DNA of 64,000 nucleotides, taken from the NCBI GenBank assembly GCA_015143295.1, contig CM026557.1, forward strand, positions 42,603,965-42,667,964, given 5' to 3'. This stretch comes from Tetracentron sinense (Eukaryota; Streptophyta; Magnoliopsida; Trochodendrales; Trochodendraceae). Positions 10,378-21,891 of the stretch are shown piece by piece. Below the pieces are notes generated by a model. That model saw only the letters and a list, made by a program, of their open reading frames with translations. It made no database searches and was not told the DNA's origin. The number at the start of each line of letters is the position of its first letter. Position 1 is the stretch's first letter. A program made the position numbers and the translations under genes.

Positions 10378-11026
10378 CTAGTGGCCAAAAGAATGAAAAG
10401 GGCCATGGGAGGGTGACTCAACTTGGAAATCAAGGAAAGGAAAAGAGGAAACATCTTCCATCAAATCCCCCAAGTCCCATTCCCCCATTCTTAAGTTTTC
10501 TCCTTCCCAATAATTCCCTACCCCAACCATACTCTCTACTTTGTTATTGTTGTTGTTAATATTAATATTATTATTATTAAAGTGGCTGTTATTGGTGTTC
10601 TTGTCAATGGGGTTTTCAGTTTTAGCATTAATCTCAATGTTTATACTCTCTAAGGGAGGAATAAGTAGGTCCCCTTCTATCCCCATGTTACCACCCATTA
10701 AGACCCCATGACCCCCATAAAACCCATCTCCCATACATGTCATGGTGTAGCTGTTCTCAACAAGAGGCAATGGGTTGAACTGCTTGCTCATAGCCATAGC
10801 TTGGATCGATGACGACGACGATGATGAGTCCAAGAACATGGTCATGATATCATGTTCATGCATGGACATGAGCCCTCTCATGACATCTCTAGGCTCTGAT
10901 GAATCACTGTTGTTTGGTGAGGTTGTGGATGATGAGTTTTTCAATCTTTTCTTTATTGTGGAATTCCAAAAGTTCTTTATTTCGTTGTCCGTCCGACCCG
11001 GCAAGCGCGCTGCAATCTGAGACCAC
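10378..11026 (-). CDS. MYB83: R2R3-MYB transcription factor, MYB46/MYB83 type, exon 2
   Basis: This exon completes the R3 repeat ([20 protein letters not shown], then [10 protein letters not shown]) and encodes the C-terminal activation region. The exon starts after a TCAG acceptor (AG at 11027-11028) and its first base finishes the Arg codon left open by exon 1. The tail is rich in Ser and Asn (SSSSSSS and an Asn run coded by ATT/GTT repeats) and ends with a [21 protein letters not shown] block that I recognise as the conserved C-terminal motif of MYB83 proteins. Joined with exon 1 the protein is 311 residues, near family length. MYB46/MYB83 proteins are nuclear activators that switch on cellulose, xylan and lignin genes in secondary walls. 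No defect seen. Confidence 0.93.
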
Positions 11027-11350
11027 CTGATTTTTTTAAAACATGAAAGAGAAAGAAGAATAAAATTAGCAAAAGTGAATGCCTCTTTGATTAATTACTA
11101 TATGCATCGTTTTGGTGATTGCTTAAGGTCTAAAACTGATCATAATATGGGTGTGTAGTGTGTTTAACTCAAAGAGCAGATGTTGACTATTATAGCAATG
11201 TCCTTTTCAGTTTAGTATCCAACTACTTAAAATTACAAAGAGTTCCCTTATCTTCAAGTGACTGAATTTCCCCTACTTTTGCATACAAATCTAAGGGGTT
11301 GCTTCTATAATATCCACGTACAAATTTGAGTAAGCACATAGTTACATGGA

Positions 11351-11795
11351 ATATATATATATATATATATATATAGAGAGTAGCATTTTAGTGAGTCATG
11401 CTCATTAAGGCCTTTAATGAGCGATCCTTAATTATGTGACACGTAGTGGGTTGTTTTGGAATTCGACTATTGGATTTCAAGACATATCTCCCAAGAGACA
11501 CATGGCAAAAAAATCAGCTTGATCGGGAGTTTATAAACCATCCGATCATAGATAGAAAAATCAATCATTTCTATAACTTAGGTAAGGTCCAGTGAACCTT
11601 AGGGGTTAATGTTGTCAAACTAGGGTCTAATCGGATGATGTAAATACGTCCAAACACATTTATTTTTTGACACATCTCTCAATGGACCCATCTTAAAATC
11701 GAGTGGTTGGATTCAAAAAAAATATTGTCACGTGTCATCTTTTTAGAATGACCGCTCATTCAAAGCTTTAATGAGCATGACTCATTCGTATCCTT

Positions 11796-11860
<65 letters not shown>
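11351..11860. mobile_element. MITE-like inverted repeat with TA/GA microsatellite arms
   Basis: Inner arms are TGAGTCATGCTCATTAAGGC at 11392-11411 and its inverse at about 11768-11787. The homology runs inward to AATGAGCG and ACACGTG blocks. Outward, both sides have (GA)n and then (TA)n in mirrored order, so the microsatellites are part of the symmetry. The body is about 400 bp without the arms and has no coding capacity. Superfamily unknown. Confidence 0.6.
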
Positions 11861-11869
<9 letters not shown>

Positions 11870-11961
11870 CATAACCCATGTCAAAATGACGTTCAAGTAC
11901 TTTTAAAAAAAAATCTTTTCCCGACATACATTTAACAAAGTGAAGAACAAATAGAGACACA

Positions 11962-12138
11962 TCAGGGCGCTTTGTCCCAGTGGTAGTGTATCCCCGCTTT
12001 GGGGGGAGGTACCGGGTTCCATTCCTGAGAGGGTGGGAGTTTGTATATACTCTCCACTCGTCCACTAACTGAACAGATACTAACACCTAACCGGCATTGC
12101 GGCCTAAACGTATATCTCGAACCAAAAAAAAGAAGAAT
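11962..12138 (+). mobile_element. SINE with 16-bp target duplication
   Basis: The tRNA-like head has an A-box region GTCCCAGTGGTAGTG and B box GGGTTCCATTCC. The 3' end reads CGAACC followed by A8. The exact 16-mer AACAAATAGAGACACA flanks it at 11946-11961 and 12139-12154. The 3' part (ACCGGCATTGCGGCCTAA) matches the SINE at 29558-29736. It sits in the MYB83 intron, antisense to the gene. Confidence 0.85.
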
Positions 12139-12708
12139 AACAAATAGAGACACACAATTTATAAATGTCTATAAAGGTACGTAGTTAAGATTTTAATTTT
12201 AAATGATAATATTGACTCTAAATTAAGTAATATTTTTTCAAATAAATGTGAGGTCCATGTTGTTAAATCAAAATCTTAATTGTAGGTCTCCATTTGTCCA
12301 ATTCTTTAAACTGTAGGTCTGAGAAAGGAAAAAATTGAAAATGGCACTTTAATTTCATTTGGGGATAATACAAATTCTGACGTATAATTAACCCTATATA
12401 GAGAAAGTCAGCCAGTTTATGGGTACTCCCAAATATACTCCTCAATCCTAACCTTTTATGGCTAACGATTAAAGGTCAGATTTGGCTTGATTTATTGTAT
12501 ATTTTCTAACTCATATCAGTTGTAATCTTGACCCTTTACTAATTGATTTGGTAGTGGGGGGGAGTGCTACCCGCACTCTCCTCGTCTTGCAGTTGTGGGC
12601 CCGCCATAAGATTCTTGTTCATGTCCCCAAAGTGGAGAGTGTGGGTAGCAGATTCCATGTGTGTAGAAACATGATTAACCATCTATGTATCTAACTTCAT
12701 GACCATCT

Positions 12709-12762
<54 letters not shown>
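12709..12762. repeat. (GT)n(GA)n microsatellite beside the MYB83 splice donor
   Basis: About 12 GT units then 15 GA units on the plus strand. On the gene strand this is a pyrimidine (TC)n then (AC)n tract starting roughly 6 nt inside the intron. Confidence 0.9.
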
Positions 12763-12764
<2 letters not shown>

Positions 12765-12768
12765 GGAC

Positions 12769-13055
12769 CTGTTTCCAAGGATGGAATGCAAATGGATGAT
12801 GAGCTCCTCTTCCTGGGGTGAGAAAGCACCTCTCTTGAGGTCAGGTCTCAAGTAATTAATCCAACGAAGACGACAGCTCTTTCCACACCTCTGCAGACCA
12901 GCATGCCTAGCAACATCACTCCAACAACCTTGCCCATTGCTCAGCATGTAGTTCATGAGCTTGTCATCTTCTTCCGGTGACCATAAGCCTTTCCTCAGCT
13001 TATAACTATTATTATTGCTTCCATTGTTCTTCCCTGGGAGTTCAGGCTTCCTCAT
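12769..13055 (-). CDS. MYB83: R2R3-MYB transcription factor, MYB46/MYB83 type, exon 1
   Basis: The ATG at 13053-13055 opens [11 protein letters not shown], the same N-terminus as MYB46/MYB83, followed by the R2 repeat ([20 protein letters not shown], then [20 protein letters not shown]) and the first half of R3 ([20 protein letters not shown]). Tryptophans of both helix-turn-helix repeats are in place. The exon ends CTTGGAAACAG/GTCCGTCC, splitting the Arg codon of GNR/W, the canonical second intron site of plant R2R3-MYBs; the canonical first intron is absent. Family knowledge: it acts in the nucleus, downstream of VND/NST NAC proteins, as a master switch of secondary wall formation. Homology to MYB83 rather than MYB46 rests on the C-terminal motif in exon 2. 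Confidence 0.94.
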
Positions 13056-13109
13056 TTCAATCCCTGTAGTCTCTTTTCTCCTAACTGGTTTGATGTAAAG
13101 GACAGAAGG

Positions 13110-13118
13110 CTTTATATG
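13110..13118 (-). promoter_or_regulatory. Candidate TATA box of MYB83
   Basis: CATATAAAG on the minus strand lies about 55 nt upstream of the ATG, giving a short leader. GA/CT-rich tracts further upstream (13133-13175, 13245-13265) are common in plant core promoters. A start site further upstream is equally possible. Confidence 0.35.
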
Positions 13119-13934
13119 GGAAAATAAAAGAGAAAAAGAGAGAGAGAGAGCTAGTGAGAGAAAGCTAGAGAGAGATGGAGGCAGAAAGAAGGCTTCATGG
13201 AGTGGGAATGATGATGGTGATGGTTGTGGGGTTTGCTTAGAATATGGAGAAGAGAGAGAGAGAGAAAGGTTGGTTGATGGGTAGAGTGGAAAACGGTTTG
13301 GAGGGGGACCTCAGAGGAGTGAGAGAGATGGATGGTCTTCTTATCCTTGGACTCCATATTTTGTCTTTTTTTGGATGCATTTTCTTCACTCACAAGGTAA
13401 TCATCATATCATATGTGTATAAGAAAACCCCTGAATTAGAGAGCTTGTTTTCTAGCCAAGTTAGCTAGCTATTTGCTTCCACTTCACATAATTTCTCCTC
13501 CCTCCCTCCTCCTTTTTTACATAATTTCTCCTCCCTCCCTCCTCCTTTTGTTTTTTTTTTTTTTTTTTGTATGCATTCAAAAGTCTAAATTAATATTTAT
13601 AGTACAAAGGTACTTATAACACTCTTATAAAGTGTTTACACGTGGAAAACAAGCCTGTCAATCTGGTAATACGTTTGGTAAGCCAGACATCCACCGTTCA
13701 TCACCTTATCTTAGCTTTCTTACAACACTCCAAAGTGCAAAGCCATGCACCACGCATCTTAAGGACGTTTGGCATCAATTCGGTAATTGTCTCGTCTGAT
13801 TCTTGTACGTTTTATATTCTTATAATTAATTTTGTGCTTCGGTAATTATTAGTCAAAATCAATTATAAGGAAAAGAAACAACAAAATTATATTTAGATGA
13901 AACAAAAAATAGAAATAAGATTATCATAGCCATT
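13119..13934. other. MYB83 upstream region
   Basis: No gene. It contains GA-rich tracts at 13133-13175 and 13245-13265, a duplicated ~31-bp block (ACATAATTTCTCCTCCCTCC, 13488-13518 and 13520-13550) and an AT-rich stretch up to the Tat retroelement, whose 3' LTR begins about 880 bp from the MYB start codon. Confidence 0.6.
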
Positions 13935-14771
13935 TGAGGGGGAAAAATACCGGAAAAGACACACGTCAGCTGCAAATGTTCACCTCTGGTTTACTGGTAG
14001 AAGGTAGAAGTTGGAGGGTGTGATACTCTGACCTGTACTCCGATGATAAAGTAAGTAGATGAAGAAAAAGATGATGAACAGTAAAGCAAGTAGGAGCACT
14101 GATAAAATATGTCTATCTTTCGATCCCTGTAACACTGAAATTCTCGGGGTATTTATAGGTTAACCTTTGGTATGGCCATAGATGACCATAGATGCCCATA
14201 GATGCCCATAACACGTGTCCTGCACTCATTACCAAATATGTCAGTAAAATCTACCACCTGTTGCATCACACGTGAAAGCCTACCATTAGTTCAGTCGGTT
14301 GAGTCTGACAGCACACAGAAGTGACCTGCATTAAATACCGAGGCAGTGCTTTCAGCCCACTTGTCAGAACAAACGATCGCCTCCTGCTTATCTCCTCCTG
14401 CGAGTCGGTCTCGTTGTTGACTCGAGCTCGAATACGTTGTATATGTCTTAAAATATGACCTGGACATCCTTATCTGAATTACGGCGAGTTCGTTGTTCAA
14501 TTAACACCGGAAACGTTGTCGAGAATACAACGTCTACGTTGTGCACAAGACAACGGAAACGTTGTCAAAACCACAACGAGAACGTTGTTTCGCAAGACCG
14601 CGGATACGTCTTAATTTGTACAATGTGAACGCTATGCATCAGATAATGTGTATCCTCCTATTTTAAGCACGTGACTCAAACATATGTCCACGTGTCACTT
14701 TCGTGCACAAAACAACAAAAGCCAGCTCGTTCCCCAACGTTAATTAGTTTTTACGAATTTTATCCCTTACA
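13935..14771 (-). repeat. 3' LTR of the Tat element
   Basis: The 837-bp LTR is adjacent to a purine-rich AAAGGGGC tract (about 14774-14785, minus strand) that serves as polypurine tract. It carries about ten CGTTGT/ACAACG hexamers between about 14408 and 14590 and a TATA-like TATAAATA. Confidence 0.92.
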
Positions 14772-15112
14772 ATTTGCCCCTTTATGAGGCTTAGAACGTA
14801 GTTCGAAATGTCATAAACGGACAAAAGAGCGACAGTCCATACCTCAATCTTCTGCCGGCACCTGGATCGCTGCGTGGTTTACGCTGAGAAGATAGAACGC
14901 CCAAGCCAGCTGGTTTACGCGTGCGAACCGTCACGCCTCATTAATGCAAGACAGGCTGTCATCATTACCGTTTCGGAATTCAAAACGCTTTATATCTCTG
15001 ACGGTTATTCTCTTTACGTGAAACGTCGATCCTGCCACCAGTCTTTCCGGCTTTGACACAGGTGTACGGCTCTGATGGAGGGTATTCTGGTCTTTTCATT
15101 TCTCTAAAGTAT

Positions 15113-15120
15113 CTATAAAA
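15113..15120 (+). promoter_or_regulatory. Candidate TATA box for the antisense gene in the Tat element
   Basis: CTATAAAA lies about 250 bp upstream of the plus-strand ATG at 15367 and about 340 bp inside the 3' LTR edge, in an untranslated CT-rich leader context. This suggests the antisense gene has its own promoter. Confidence 0.4.
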
Positions 15121-15366
15121 ATCCCTCTTGGCTGCTTCATTTCACTTATCTTGCCATTGAAGTACTGTTACTCTGCCTCACTTGCGTCTCAAGCGAAAGT
15201 TCAAGCTCTCTTCAAACTCTCGTTTCTCTTCGCGGTACGTTCTTCTCATTTTTCTTACTCTCTTCATTGATTCTGCTTCTCTTTCTTCCTCTTCTTCTCT
15301 GTCGTCAGTCTGCCCATTTTTTTTCTTTTTCCTTCCTATTATTCTTTGTTCCATTCTCCTCAACCC

Positions 15367-17808
15367 ATGGCTGCCGAGACACCCATAGAATCCCTTAGGC
15401 TAGGTGAAGTTAGAGGCCAATCCGAAGACGAAGCTAGCTATACTGGTAGCGCACCGTATGGTGCCTACATCGAGAAATCTTCTGCCCTACGCCAACAAAA
15501 ATTAGCATACCTTAACCATTTCAGAGAACGTTTCGAGTTTCCCTCTCATGTCAATCTTCACTTCAAAAGAGAAGATGCCTATATTGACAAACGATCAGCA
15601 TGTATCGTTGTCTACCTCTCTCAACTCGAAGCTGGTCTTCGATTTCCCCTTCATCCCGTTCTGGATGAAGTCCTTTCCACCCTACACCTTGCCCCAGGGC
15701 AAATGCACCCCAGCTTCTACAAGTATATGTCTATGATGATCAAATTCATCAAGGACGGGTACCCTATAGAGGCTAGACACCTTTTTCATTTCTGTCACGC
15801 CGTCAGATGTCGAGGTACCGACGATGGCCCACACAATTATTATTCCTGGAACAAGAAGCCATTGTACCCAGACTTCGTTTCCGGCATCTTGGACAGAGAA
15901 AGAGGGTGGAAAGCAACTCCCTTTGTTGTCTCTGGGGGCTGGAAAGCTGAAACTTCCACCGTGCCCAATGTTTTCCAAGATAAACCAGGTAACACGATAC
16001 CGTTGTCCGTTGTCCGTTGTGCTTTTACTTCTTCTGTCTTTCCGTCCCATCGTCCGTTGTCTGTCTACTTTCTTCGTCCTGCTTACTTTCGTTGTCTGAC
16101 ACTTTAACTTTTACTTTTGCAGTTGAAGGAAAGAAACTTCCCTTCAAAAAAACTCGCGCCTGAAGAGGAAAGTCTTCTTACCAACATCAAGCGCGTACGA
16201 GGAGAGGAGTACATCCGGTGGACACCACTACCACCTGATACTTGGAGCCTTTTCAGCAGCTCGAACCCGTCTCCTCCAAGGCAACAAGGCACATCTTCCT
16301 CCTCACCGGTAATTGAGCCAAGCTCGAAAGAAGAAGATATGGCCGGCACCAACCCTCCTGCGTTGATCCGAAAGCCAAGGACAACTCGTCCTGCAACTGC
16401 GCTGCCCCCTCTTCCACCTCCTCCAAAAATAATTCCATCCACAACGGGAGCGCCTTCCGAGCCAAAACGGAAGGCCATGACCCAGGCCGAGTTCGAGGCC
16501 AGAAAGAGGAGAAAAGAAGAACAACGCCGAGAGAAGGACACTGCTCGTGCTGCCACTCCTTCCCCTTCTTCTCCTGCTACGCACGAAGGAGCTAAGGCTG
16601 CAACGGGGACACCTGTAGCCAGCATGATGCCTGCTGCTACTCCTACTGTGGCTGCCCCAATTGCTTCGAGCTCCGCCCTGATCACTGTTAGCACAACAGA
16701 GACAACCACACCTCTTCTCCCATTCGGAGCACCGCTTTCAGATGAGATCAACTGGTCACCCGAATTCACGCGCTTCGGAAGGCCCACTATCCATGACTCG
16801 GTGCAGACCTCGGAGAAGGTTGCTAGGGCCTTGATGCACTCCATGAGGCTCCCCCAGGATATTGCTGATGCTGGCAAGATGTCCTTGCCTCAGGTTTCCT
16901 ATGCAGCCTGCCAGTCCATGGCCTCGGTACGACTTATGTTCTTTGTTTTGCTTTATTCAATTCTCGTTGTGACAAACTGATATTCTCAATCTTGTGTATC
17001 ATAGCTGAACGTCCTCCTCCACGAGCTATGTGATCGTAGTACCTACCACTACAATCACCTCAAAGACTCCATCAGCTACTAGCAAGGAAGGACTGAGGCG
17101 CTGGAGCAAACTCTCGCTGAGGATCGCCTCAAGATTGAGTTTGATCTGTCCCAAGCCCGAGCTGAAGTGGTGCGGGTGGAGGAGAAGTTCATTGCCGCCT
17201 TCAAGGGGCAAGAGAAGGCTGAAGGCAAAGCTCGAGCAGCCAAGGAGGGAGAGAAGAAAGCCAAACAAGAAGTGGAGAACGCCGTTCTCCGGATCAGCGA
17301 GTTGGAGCTCGTCTCCCAGACTCTGAGCAGGCAGCTAGAGGAAACTGAGGCAGCGAGAGCCACACTGATGGAGGAGCTCGAGGAAGCCAAAAGAGTTGAA
17401 GAGGCAATCGAGCAGACGGTGACCACGAGACTGCAACAACACTATCAGTCTCAGCTGGACACTCTTCTCAACGAGGACAGGACAGAGACCGAGAAGGAGG
17501 TGATCAATATGCTCCGCCAACAAGGTCGACTGAAGGAAGACAACGAGGAGGACGTGACTACCTTCTCCAAGCTCCAGAGCAAGGATGTCATCGACCTCGA
17601 CAACGAACCCGAAGTTGAAGGAGTTGAGAAGCCACATCCCCTCGAAGGTCCTGCACCTCTTCCATTTGAACCATTATTTGAACCAGCTGCTCCTGAAGCT
17701 CCTCCAGTTGCCGAAGTTCCTCCTGTTGCTGCTGAAGCTGCCGAAGCTGCTGAAGTTGCTGACCCTGTCTGTCCTCCCGCTGTCCTTGCTGATGCTGCCG
17801 ACTCTTGA
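15367..17808 (+). other. Antisense gene of the Tat element (gypsy-type transposon domain)
   Basis: Plus-strand coding matter lies opposite to gag-pol between integrase and the 3' LTR. The first block (from the ATG at 15367) has LHPVLDEVLSTLHLAPGQMH, the look of the plant 'putative gypsy type transposon' domain known from antisense frames of Retand-like elements. Later blocks are Pro/Ser/Ala-rich with a basic stretch, then a long coiled coil rich in Glu and Lys (about 17160-17560) and an acidic, Pro-rich end. Blocks are separated by gaps with intron-like GT...AG edges, and an upstream TATA box exists. Its function is unknown. Considered part of the fossil element. Confidence 0.75.
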
Positions 17809-17819
17809 CTTCTTCTCTT

Positions 17820-18800
17820 CTTACTCTCTCTTCTGCTAGTTGTAATGCATCATCTTCTTCCCCGAGTTATGGGGTTTTCTGTACTTGACCCAGCAATGGG
17901 TTTTTCTAAATGAATGATCATTTTCTCTTTCCCTTTTGTTTTTCTTTGTATTGGAACTCGAAGTTGCAGAGCTTGCACAACGTATGCATACATGAAAAAA
18001 TATAATATAAGTGTATAAACATGTTTTATGGATCATAGAATTAGACATGATCACAAATAACTCATAACGTAGGCACTTTGAGCATATATAAAGGAATCCT
18101 TTTCGTGACGATTGATGCACACCGAACAAAGCACTCTGAACCATATACACAACGGAAGCATTCATACAACGGAAAAGAGACATAGGCCTAGATACATCTT
18201 TATGTAGTTCATTGTGAATGTAATCTGACAAATAAAATTCCATAAGATGAACATAAAGTAACTCAGTTTCGAGACACTTGCTCAGAGGATGTCATTAGGA
18301 TAAGCCACTGGATTTGCTCAGATGACATCCTTAGGATAAGCCACTAGTGTCTCGTTGTGAGTATGACGTCCAAGCGAAATTTTATTCGATTTTGCAAAAC
18401 ATTCACAATATTACACTGATGTTCCAGACAACGAGTTGATGTAAAAACTTCAAAGGAATAATTTAAATGCTCATGTAATGATACTGGAAAACGTTTTATT
18501 GCAACAACTCATTTATTCACCACAGATTCTATTGAAAGAATTGCCTCAAGTTCATAATGTTCCAGGATTTATGAATGAGATTACCTTGCAGATCTTTCAA
18601 GTAGCAAACGCCAGGACTCCCCAATCGTTCTACGATATATGGTCCTTCCCAATTAGGTCCCAACTTGCCATTGTTAACCTCCCTGGTATTCTGAAATACT
18701 TTGCGGAGAACGAGATCCCCGACCTGAAGGACTCTTCGTTGTACCTTTTGGTTGTACGCCTTCCTTAGCTGTTGCTGGTATCTCTTCGTCTGAATGCTGA
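17820..18800. other. Spacer between antisense gene and integrase in the Tat element
   Basis: About 1 kb between the convergent coding regions. It contains a direct duplication GATGACATCCTTAGGATAAGCCACT-like near 18285-18345 (two copies ~36 bp apart). No further domain recognised. Confidence 0.5.
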
Positions 18801-18807
18801 CATCTTC

Positions 18808-21800
18808 TCATTTTTCTTCTAACAAGTCGAGGTGAATGGCCATGAGCTCAGCGTTCCTGTCTTTCTCTCCACTCTTCTTCTTGTTATGCCAAGAGCGTAA
18901 TGTGGGCAAACTAATCTCAGTAGGAATGACAGCTTCCATGCCATAGGCCAAAGAGAAAGGTGTTTCGTTTGTAGGACTCCTCGGTGTCGTCCTATACCCC
19001 CACAATACGTTGTGCAGCTCGGTAGTCCACTTCCCCTTCGAGTCTTCCAATCTTCTCTTCAAGGCGTTCAATATATTTTTATTAGCTGCTTCAGCCAAGC
19101 CATTCCCTTGAACATAATATGGAGATGAAAAAATATGTTTGATCTTTAACTCACTACAAAACTCTGCAATGATACGACCTGTGAATTGTTTCCCGTTGTC
19201 AGTGATAATGGATTGAGGTATGCCAAACCTACAGACGATATGCTCCCACATGAACTTCTTCACTTCTTGTTCTCTGATACGAGCAAGGGGAACGGCTTCA
19301 ATCCAACGGGAGAAGTAATCGGTTGCCATGAGGAGAAAAATGAGATTTCCTGGTGCCTTAGGGAAAGGTCCCACAATATCTAGACCCCACCGTGCGAATG
19401 GCCAAGGTTGAGAGACAGTGTTAAGTTCTTGAGCTGGAGCATGGATTAAACGAGCATATCGTTGACACTGACTGCACTTCTTAACATACTTCTGAGCATC
19501 AGCTTGCATATAAGGCCAGAAGTATCCTTGCCCCAGGGCTCGATGTGCTATCGTTCTCCCGCCTGAATGTATGCCGCAAATCCCTTCATAAAGCTCAGCA
19601 AGAATCCTCTCCACATCTGCATGATGAACACACTTCAACAAAGGTCCGCCGAAAGATTTTCTATACAACTCTCCTTGCATCAGGACATAACGAGGTGCCT
19701 TGAACTGGATTCGTCTTGACTCTTTTGCAGTGATAGGAAGAACTCCATCTCTCAAGTAGGCCGTCAACCCTGTCATCCAACTTGGCACTGGATTAACAAA
19801 ACATACCTCCCGCTGAACCTGGAGCGCTATCGAAGGATATTCTTTGTATTCCCTGAGGACGGCTTTGGGTTCATCAGATTGCATCATGGAAGCAAGATAC
19901 GCCAGAGCATCAGCATGCCTGTTCTCATCTCTTCGGGTATGCTTGATCTCCACAACGGTGAACGCTTCACACTGTGAAGGAATGAGTGCAGCATACTGTT
20001 TCATTCGATCATACTTGCATTCATAGTCTCCATTCACCTGATTCACTACAAGCTGTGAATCACAAAAAACTCTCAATTTAAAGATCTGCAACTCGCGCGC
20101 ACTCTGCAAGCCAAGCAGCAATGCTTCGTACTCAGCTTCATTGTTGGAGGCAGTAAACCCAAGACGTGACATCTTCTGTACTTTCACGTTCTCCGGACTG
20201 ATGAGCACAACGCCAAGTTCTGAACCACTTGCATTAGAAGATCCATCGACGTACGACAGCCAATCAACCCATCCGGAAGATTTATCTCCATCTACAGCGA
20301 TATCATCGTTGTCAACCTCATCGGGGAGCTCACGAAGATCAGTAATTACCTCCTCCTCCTTCTCCTCCACAGGGAAGTCTTAAAGGAATCCTGCCATTGC
20401 CTGCCCTTTCTCTGAACTTCTCGCTCTATACTGAATATCGAATTCACTCAGAGCCACAGCCCACTTCGACATTCTTCCCGCCAACTCGGGTCGTCCCAAC
20501 ACGACTTTCAAATGATACGTTGTGATGACAACGATAGTATGAGCATGAAAGTAAGGACGAAGCTTTTCAGCAGAAAAAACAAGAGCAAGACACACCTTCT
20601 CGAGCTTGCTGTAATTGCATTCTACCTTAAGAAAGGTTTTGCTGATGAAATACACAAGTTTCTCGACGCCGCTACAACATCTGACCAAGACTGAGCCAAT
20701 GGCTTGCGCTGAGACAGAGAGATACAGGTACAAGACTTCACCTGATTCAGGGACAGAGAGAATAGGGGCTGAGCCTAAATACTCCTTCAAAGCAATGAAA
20801 GCTTGAGAACACTCTGGCGTCCATGCGAAAATAGAATCCTTCCGTAGGAGCTCGAAAAGAGGTTTACAACGATCAGATGACTTTGAGATAAAACGGTTGA
20901 GTGCAGCGATACGTCCTGTCAACTTCTGGATCTCCTTCTTTGACTTGGGCTCCGGCATGTCCAGCAGAGCTCGAATCTGAGCTGGATTAGCTTCAATACC
21001 TCGCTGACTCACAAGATACCCCAAGAATTTGCCAGAGGTAACCCCGAAAGTACACTTCTTTGCATTAATCTTCAAATTGAAAGCTCTCAGAATAGAGAAA
21101 GGCTCAACAAGATCCGTCACCAGGGTATTCCGAAATCGACTATTCACAACAATATCATCAATGTAAACTTCAACCGATTTACCGAGGAGTGGCCCAAACA
21201 TGAGATTCATAAGACGCTGATATGTGGCACCGGCATTTTTCAGACCAAAGGGCATAACGCGACAGTAGAACAGGCCACGCTCTATAATGAAAGTGGTCTT
21301 CTCTTGATCTTCTTCCGCCAGAAGGATTTGATTATAGCCCGAATAACCATCCATAAATGATAACATTTCATGGCCAGCAGTGGCGTTGATGAGCCTGTCA
21401 ATTCTTGGCATAGGAAAAAAATCTTTGGGACAAGCTTTATTGACACCAGTAAAATCAATACAAACTCTTACCTTCCCATTCTTCTTCGGTACGGCCACTA
21501 CATTAACTATCCAGACAGGATACTGCACTTCCTGGATGAACCCAAACTGGATCAGTTTGTCTATCTCTTCATTCACTGCATCATGATAGGCAAGGGCAAG
21601 TCTTCGAGGTTTCTGCTTCACCGGAGGGACAGCAGGATCAACATTGAGGTGATGACAGAAAATGCTCGGATTGATGCATGTCATATCTTTATGCGACCAT
21701 GCAAAGACATCAAGGTTCTTCTTCAAGAATTCCAGCAGCTCGCCCTCTTCGTCCGTTGTCAAGCTCGTCCCGACCTGCAACACCTTTGGCTCTTCTTCCG

Positions 21801-21870
21801 TTCCCAAATTGACTGCCTTTGTGGGCTCAACGGAAGGCCTGCACAAGGGAGCCTCTGAGCTCTCTTCCAC
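18808..21870 (-). other. Tat element pol region (RT, RNase H, aRNase H, integrase)
   Basis: Domains in order on the minus strand: reverse transcriptase (MPFGLKNAGATYQRLMN and YIDD near 21160), RNase H (about 20400-20760), a second RNase H of archaeal type (TASNNEAEYEALLLGLQSA near 20130), then integrase with a HHCC zinc region (about 19450-19620) and a DDE core (GLDIVGPFP, ITDNGKQFTGR). The doubled RNase H assigns it to the Tat clade. Treated as a fossil. Confidence 0.9.
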
Positions 21871-21891
21871 AACGGTGTCGACCTGTAATTG

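Larger units (their letters stand above)
11027..12768 (-). other. MYB83 intron (1,742 bp) loaded with repeats
   Basis: GT-AG intron interrupting R3. From donor to acceptor it holds (TC)n(AC)n next to the donor, a SINE (11962-12138), and a MITE-like inverted repeat with TA/GA arms (about 11351-11860). The rest is AT-rich without recognisable content. No coding frame here belongs to the MYB protein. Confidence 0.85.

Noticed and set aside
12675-12768. Open frame extending MYB exon 1 past GNR into [17 protein letters not shown]
   Set aside because: It is intron read-through of a microsatellite; the AG/GT donor at 12769/12768 and the matching acceptor at 11027 restore the conserved R3 repeat.
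16104-16877. Long minus-strand frame of 257 residues
   Set aside because: It is the complement of the antisense gene's low-complexity Pro/Ser/Ala region, with no domain of its own.
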